A stretch of DNA of 64,000 nt from NCBI GenBank assembly GCA_963785565.1, contig CAWAVV010000028.1, positions 14,794 through 78,793 on the forward strand, given 5' to 3'. Numbering within the stretch: the first letter of the stretch is position 1; each line of letters opens with the position of its first letter. The stretch is from AP-15 sp963785565 (GTDB lineage: Bacteria; Pseudomonadota; Alphaproteobacteria; ATCC43930; CGMCC-115725). Of this stretch, positions 59,859-64,000 are shown one piece after another. The position numbers and the translations under genes are program-made. The notes beneath the pieces are model-generated. The model saw nothing but the letters and a program-made list of their open reading frames with translations. It did no database searches and was not told the origin of the DNA.

Positions 59859-60959
59859 CTAGCGCCGTCGGCCCTTGTTGAACTCGCGCTCGAGCATCTG
59901 GCTGTAGCGCGACATGAAGAAGCAGAAGGTGAAGTAGATCGCCGCCACGAAGACATAGGCTTCGGCGAAGAAACCGCGCCAGTTCGGGTCGGTCAATGCC
60001 GCGTTGGCGGCGCCAAGCAGGTCGAAAAGTCCGATGACGATGACCAGCGAGGTGTCCTTGAAAGTACCGATAAAAGTGTTGACCAGGGGCGGGATTACCA
60101 ATGCCAGCGCCTGCGGCAGCACGATCAGCCGGGTGCGTTGCCAATAGCCGAGGCCGAGCGCGTCGGCCGCCTCGATCTGTCCCTTTGGGATCGCCTGCAA
60201 TCCGCCGCGCACGACCTCGGCGAGATAGGCCGCGGCAAACAGAATGAACGCGACCTGCGCCCGCAGCAATTTGTCGACCGTCATCCCGGTCGGCAGGAAC
60301 AGCGGCAGCATGACCGAAGCCATGAACAGCACCGTGATCAGCGGCACCCCGCGGATCAGCTCGATATAGGCGACGCAGATCGCGCGCACCGCCGGCAGTT
60401 CCGAGCGCCGTCCGAGCGCCAGCAGGATCGCCAGCGGGAAGGCCAAGGCCATGCCGACGACAGCGAGGATCAGGGTCAATGGCAGGCCGTTCCACAAATC
60501 GGTCTCGACATAGCTCATGCCGAGGACGCCGCCCCACATCAGCACCCCGACCAGCATCAGTCCCCCGAGCCAAAGGAGGATGAGCCGGCGGCCCCACAAA
60601 CGGCGGTCGCAGCTTGCCAGGATCAGTCCAATAAAGATCAGCGCGACGACCAGCGGCCGCCATTGCTCCGCATAGGGAAACCGCCCGAACAGGATGAAGC
60701 GCAGCTTTTCGCCGATGAACGCCCAGCAGGCGCCCTCGCCGCGGCAAGCGCGGCCGCTGTCGGCATGCCAGATCGCGTCTATGACAGCCCACCGCACCAG
60801 CCGCGGTATCGTCATCACCAGGAACCATGCCGCCGCCAAGGTCAGCAGCGTATTGCCGACGCCGTTGAACAGATTGGCGCGCAGCCACGAGACGACCCCG
60901 GCAGAGGGCGGCGGCGGGCGTTCCGCGGGCAACGGCAAATCTTGCGTGGCGTCGGTCAT
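59859..60959 (-). CDS. aapM: General L-amino-acid ABC transporter permease AapM
   Basis: The 366-residue permease has a cytoplasmic N-terminus with a Pro run (ERPPPPS), two early helices, and the HisM-type permease core: ELIRGVPLITVLFMASVM, then EVVRGGLQAIPKGQIEAADALGLGYWQ, the EAA loop that contacts AapP. AapM and AapQ form the membrane channel for broad amino-acid import. It lies 14 nt upstream of the ATPase ATG and 4 nt downstream of aapQ. Confidence 0.92.
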   Translation of the reverse strand: MTDATQDLPLPAERPPPPSAGVVSWLRANLFNGVGNTLLTLAAAWFLVMTIPRLVRWAVIDAIWHADSGRACRGEGACWAFIGEKLRFILFGRFPYAEQWRPLVVALIFIGLILASCDRRLWGRRLILLWLGGLMLVGVLMWGGVLGMSYVETDLWNGLPLTLILAVVGMALAFPLAILLALGRRSELPAVRAICVAYIELIRGVPLITVLFMASVMLPLFLPTGMTVDKLLRAQVAFILFAAAYLAEVVRGGLQAIPKGQIEAADALGLGYWQRTRLIVLPQALALVIPPLVNTFIGTFKDTSLVIVIGLFDLLGAANAALTDPNWRGFFAEAYVFVAAIYFTFCFFMSRYSQMLEREFNKGRRR

Positions 60960-60963
60960 AATT

Positions 60964-62154
60964 CTAGCGCTCGACCAGCGCCACGGCCCGGTTATAGAGG
61001 TTCATCGACAGCGCGATGGTCAAGCTGATCGCCAGATAAACCGCCATGATCAGCGCGATGCCTTCGACCGCCTGACCGGTCTGGTTCATTGTCGTGTTGG
61101 CGATCGAGACGAGATCGGGGTACCCGATGATCACCGCGAGCGAGCTGTTTTTGGTCAGGTTCAGATACTGGCTGGTCATCGGTGGAATGATGACGCGCAG
61201 CGCCTGCGGCAATACCACGAACCGCATCGTCAGCGCCGGTCGAAGGCCGAGCGCCGAGGCCGCCTCGCTCTGCCCCCAGCTGACCGACAGAATGCCGGCG
61301 CGCACGATCTCGGCGATAAAGCTCGCGGTGTAGATCGTCAGCCCGAACAGCAATGCCGCGAATTCCGGCGAGACCGCACCGCCGCCGGCGAAATTGAAGC
61401 CCTTCAGCGCCGGCCAATCGAACGCCAGCGGCGCGCCGGCACCGAAAAAAACCAGCAATGGCAGCCCGACGATCAGCGCAAGTCCGACCCAACCGGAAGG
61501 GAATTGGGCGCCGGTCGCCATTTGCCGGCGCCTCGCCCATCGGCTGACGGCAATCGCGGCCGCGAGCCCGAGGACAAAGGCGAGAAATATCCAGAGATGC
61601 GCGGGGTTGCTCTGCGGCATCGGGAATTCGACGCCGCGATCGCTGACGAAGACACCGGGCAGCGGCCTCCAGGCCTGGCGCGGCGATGGCGCGCCCTCGC
61701 GCAGAAAGGTCCACCAGAACAGCAACTGCAGCGGGAGCGGGATGTTGCGGAAGGTCTCGACATAGACCAGCGACAGCTTGGCGATCAGCCAGTTGCGCGA
61801 CAGCCGGGCGATGCCGATCACGGCGCCGAGAATCGTCGCCAGCACGATCCCGAGAATGGCGACGTAAAGCGTGTTGACCAGACCGACGAGAAAGGCGCGG
61901 GCATAAGTGTCGGACGGCGCGTAGGCGATCAGCGACTCCCCGATCGCGAAGGAAGCCTCCCGGCCCAAAAAACCGAACCCGGTGGCGATGTTCTGGCGCC
62001 CGAGGTTGACCAGCGTGTTATGGACCAGAAACCAGCCGAACGCGACGACGACCGCGACGAACAGCACCTGATAAAACACGCCGCGGACCGCCGAGTCGCG
62101 CCAAAACGGGGGCCGGGTCGGCCGCGGGACGGCGTCGAGCGGCGGGCTCGTCAC
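60964..62154 (-). CDS. aapQ: General L-amino-acid ABC transporter permease AapQ
   Basis: The 396-residue permease has the AapQ layout: a long N-terminal half with four to five helices (NTLVNLGRQNIATGFGFLGR is typical) and a C-terminal permease core with EIVRAGILSVSWGQSEAASALGLRP as the EAA loop. FRNIPLPLQLLFWW marks the region before the periplasmic insert. It is the larger of the two permeases and is encoded immediately before aapM. Confidence 0.93.
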   Translation of the reverse strand: MTSPPLDAVPRPTRPPFWRDSAVRGVFYQVLFVAVVVAFGWFLVHNTLVNLGRQNIATGFGFLGREASFAIGESLIAYAPSDTYARAFLVGLVNTLYVAILGIVLATILGAVIGIARLSRNWLIAKLSLVYVETFRNIPLPLQLLFWWTFLREGAPSPRQAWRPLPGVFVSDRGVEFPMPQSNPAHLWIFLAFVLGLAAAIAVSRWARRRQMATGAQFPSGWVGLALIVGLPLLVFFGAGAPLAFDWPALKGFNFAGGGAVSPEFAALLFGLTIYTASFIAEIVRAGILSVSWGQSEAASALGLRPALTMRFVVLPQALRVIIPPMTSQYLNLTKNSSLAVIIGYPDLVSIANTTMNQTGQAVEGIALIMAVYLAISLTIALSMNLYNRAVALVER

Positions 62155-62185
62155 TTGCCGCTAGGAAATGCCGCCGCGCCGCAGC

Positions 62186-63214
62186 TCAGCGGATCGGCAT
62201 GCCATAGATCAGTCCGCCCTTGGTCCATAAAGTGTTGAGCCCGCGCGCGAGCTTGAGCGGCGAGCCCTGACCGACATTGCGTTCGAAGATCTCGCCGTAA
62301 TTGCCGACCAGCTTGATCTCGTTATAGACCCATTTGTCGTCGATCCCGAGCGACTTGCCCGACCCCGGAGTGACGCCGAGCATCCGCTTGATATCGGGAT
62401 CGTCCGATTTCAGCATGTCGTCGACGTTTTTCGAGGTGATCCCTTTTTCCTCGGCATTGAACAAGGCAAAGATGACCCAGCGCACCAGGTCGTTCCATTG
62501 GTCGTCGCCCTGGCGCACCGCCGGCGACAGCGGCTCCTTCGAGATGACCTCCGGCAAGATGACGTAGTCGTCGGGGTTGGACGCTCGCGCCGCGCGGGTC
62601 GCCGCCAGCCCGGAACGGTCGGTCGTATAGGCATCGCAGCGCCCCGAGAAAAACGCGCTCTCGACCTCGTCGAGCTTTTCGATGACCACCGGCTTGAAAT
62701 CGAGCTTGTTGGCGCGGAAGTAGTCGGCGAGGTTGAGCTCGGTGGTCGTTCCCGGCTGCACGCAGATCGTGGCGCCGTTCAGCTCCTTGGCGCTTTTGAC
62801 CCCAAGTTTCTTGGCTACCATAAAGCCCTGGCCGTCATAGTAGACGACGGCGGTGAAATTGAGCCCGAGATCGGTATCGCGCTGCAAGGTCCAGGTCGTG
62901 TTGCGCGACAACAGGTCGACTTCGCCCGATTGCAGCGCGGTGAAGCGCTGTTGCGCGGTCAGCGGCACGTATTTGACCTTGCTGACATCACCAAACAGGG
63001 CGGCGGCAAGCGCCTTGCAGATGTCGACGTCGAGACCGGCAAAATGCCCCTGACTATCCGGCATCGCGAAGCCGGCGAGGCCGGTATTGACGCCGCAAAC
63101 CACCTGTCCGGCCTGTTTGACCTTGTCGAAGGTCGCCCCGGCCTGCGCCGCGACCGCGAAGCCGAGCGCGACGGCGGCCGCCCCCAGCGACAGCGTCCAT
63201 TGCCTGAAGTGCAT
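62186..63214 (-). CDS. aapJ: General L-amino-acid-binding protein AapJ
   Basis: The 342-residue protein has a signal peptide (FRQWTLSLGAAAVALGFAVAAQA) and the SBP_bac_3 fold: QVVCGVNTGLAGFAMPD, FAGLDVDICKALAAALFGD, EVDLLSRNTTWTLQRDTDLG and LPEVISKEPLSPAVRQGDD. It binds many L-amino acids in the periplasm. It is first in the aapJQMP operon, so the promoter should lie between 63215 and 63304. Confidence 0.95.
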   Translation of the reverse strand: MHFRQWTLSLGAAAVALGFAVAAQAGATFDKVKQAGQVVCGVNTGLAGFAMPDSQGHFAGLDVDICKALAAALFGDVSKVKYVPLTAQQRFTALQSGEVDLLSRNTTWTLQRDTDLGLNFTAVVYYDGQGFMVAKKLGVKSAKELNGATICVQPGTTTELNLADYFRANKLDFKPVVIEKLDEVESAFFSGRCDAYTTDRSGLAATRAARASNPDDYVILPEVISKEPLSPAVRQGDDQWNDLVRWVIFALFNAEEKGITSKNVDDMLKSDDPDIKRMLGVTPGSGKSLGIDDKWVYNEIKLVGNYGEIFERNVGQGSPLKLARGLNTLWTKGGLIYGMPIR

Positions 63215-63304
63215 TACGCGTCCTCCCCCTCATCCCCACGGCTGGTACATGCCGCGTCTAGCACAACCGCGCCGCGCTCGGCAACGCGGCGGCAACTGCC
63301 AAGG

Positions 63305-64000
63305 TCACGACGCGTTGCGCATATCCGCGATGATTTGCGCCGCCGCCGCCGCGGGATCGGGGCTTTTGACGATCGGGCGGCCGACAACGAGGTAATCGGC
63401 CCCCAAGGCGATTGCCTCGGCCGGAGTGCCCGAGCGCTTGTGGTCGTCGCGCGCGCTGCCGACCGGCCTGACTCCTGGGGTTACGACCAGCAGCTCCTCG
63501 GTACCGGCGGCGCGCCGGATCTGATTCGGATTATCACGGGGCGCGGCGATGATCCCGTCACAGCCGCAGGCCAGCGTTCGGCTGGCGCCCTCGTGGATCA
63601 GCTCGCCGACACTGCCGCGGTATCCGAGAGCGCGCAAGCCGTCGTCGTCGAGGCTGGTCAGCACGGGCACGACCAGGACCTTCAGATCGGAGCCTCTTTT
63701 GCCCTCGGCGGCGGCGCGGACAATGTGATCGTCGCCATGCACCGTGACAAAACTGACACCGCGTTCGGCCGCGCGGGCGACGCCCTGCTTTACGGTCTCG
63801 CCGATGTCAAACATCTTGGTGTCGAGAAAGATGCTTTTTCCCTGGGCCACGAGGTCGTCGAGCAGCCGGTCGAAGCCGGCGGCGTATTGCAGCCATAACC
63901 CGATCTTGAAGAACGAAACCACCGCATCGAGCCCAGCCACCAGCGCGCGCGCCTGGGCGACGCTGGGCACGTCGAGGGCCACGATCAGCCGGTCTTCGAT
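63305..64000 (-). CDS. pyrF: Orotidine 5'-phosphate decarboxylase (5' end outside window)
   Basis: The frame is open to the window edge and reads IEDRLIVALDVPSVAQA from the first visible codons, so only a few N-terminal residues are missing. The active-site segments are present: FFKIGLWLQY, then FLDTKMFDIGETVKQG with the Asp-Lys-Asp set, and TPGVRPVG near the C-terminus. PyrF makes UMP in pyrimidine synthesis. It is encoded upstream of aapJ in the same direction, about 90 bp apart, but is probably a separate unit. Confidence 0.95.
   Translation of the reverse strand: MEDRLIVALDVPSVAQARALVAGLDAVVSFFKIGLWLQYAAGFDRLLDDLVAQGKSIFLDTKMFDIGETVKQGVARAAERGVSFVTVHGDDHIVRAAAEGKRGSDLKVLVVPVLTSLDDDGLRALGYRGSVGELIHEGASRTLACGCDGIIAAPRDNPNQIRRAAGTEELLVVTPGVRPVGSARDDHKRSGTPAEAIALGADYLVVGRPIVKSPDPAAAAAQIIADMRNAS

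Noticed and set aside
60694..62238. 514-codon plus-strand frame over aapQ/aapM
   Set aside because: Composition is charged and repetitive (RQ, DR, EQ), as expected of an antisense frame; both permeases are well supported.

Overview
The window is GC-rich bacterial DNA and looks like the chromosome of an alphaproteobacterium, probably a soil or freshwater member of the Rhodospirillales or Hyphomicrobiales. This rests on gene content (an aapJQMP general amino-acid importer, a two-domain cold-shock protein, an MlaC/HpnM-like protein, divergent anmK/tyrS, many orphan ABC binding proteins and LLM flavoenzymes), frequent GTG/TTG starts and interspersed palindromic repeats. The taxonomic call is inference; no rRNA, tRNA or CRISPR was seen.

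Layout. 1-14.7 kb: the N-terminal part of a SAM-cyclase-ATPase sensor, two luciferase-like oxidoreductases, a double cold-shock protein, a putative polymorphic toxin with a possible membrane immunity protein, anmK/tyrS, a YXWGXW-type secreted protein, DUF1993, an Mct-like CoA transferase and an unusual SDR. 14.8-22.3 kb: an MgtC/Nramp-like metal module, then a scarred stretch with ABC-binding-protein and recombinase remnants, a higBA toxin-antitoxin pair, a broken IS110 element, a RAYT remnant and a frameshifted RidA gene. 22.3-28.1 kb: catabolic enzymes (MmgE/PrpD, hydrolase, Rieske oxygenase, a hydrolase/methyltransferase fusion). 28.4-34.0 kb: a urea ABC importer, urtABCDE, with urtC and urtD in one frame.

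34.1-39.4 kb: a cyclic-nucleotide/FAD oxidoreductase overlapping a UBP-type zinc-finger gene, a copper pair (PCuAC and SCO) and a murein endopeptidase. 39.9-47.8 kb: a six-gene hydrogenase-4-like membrane complex whose large subunit lacks the NiFe cysteines, which places it with the energy-converting-hydrogenase-related (Ehr) complexes; its hyfB-like gene carries a frameshift. 48-59 kb: SMP-30 lactonase, alcohol dehydrogenase, an AT-rich membrane protein, a cholesterol-dependent-cytolysin-like gene (frameshifted, no signal peptide), unknown small genes, a 215-bp MITE-like element inside a palindromic repeat, an MFS transporter, a PhyH dioxygenase and acetate kinase. 59-64 kb: aapJQMP (the ATPase gene has an in-frame stop at codon 9) and the start-truncated pyrF.

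Five genes of otherwise good quality (hyfB, the cytolysin, ridA, aapP, the IS110 transposase) are broken by one small lesion each. Either the assembly has indel errors or this region is decaying. Reads should be checked before biology is built on those lesions. Best candidates for new biology: the cytolysin homologue, the Ehr complex, the toxin/immunity pair, the cNMP-oxidoreductase/zinc-finger pair and the nested MITE.
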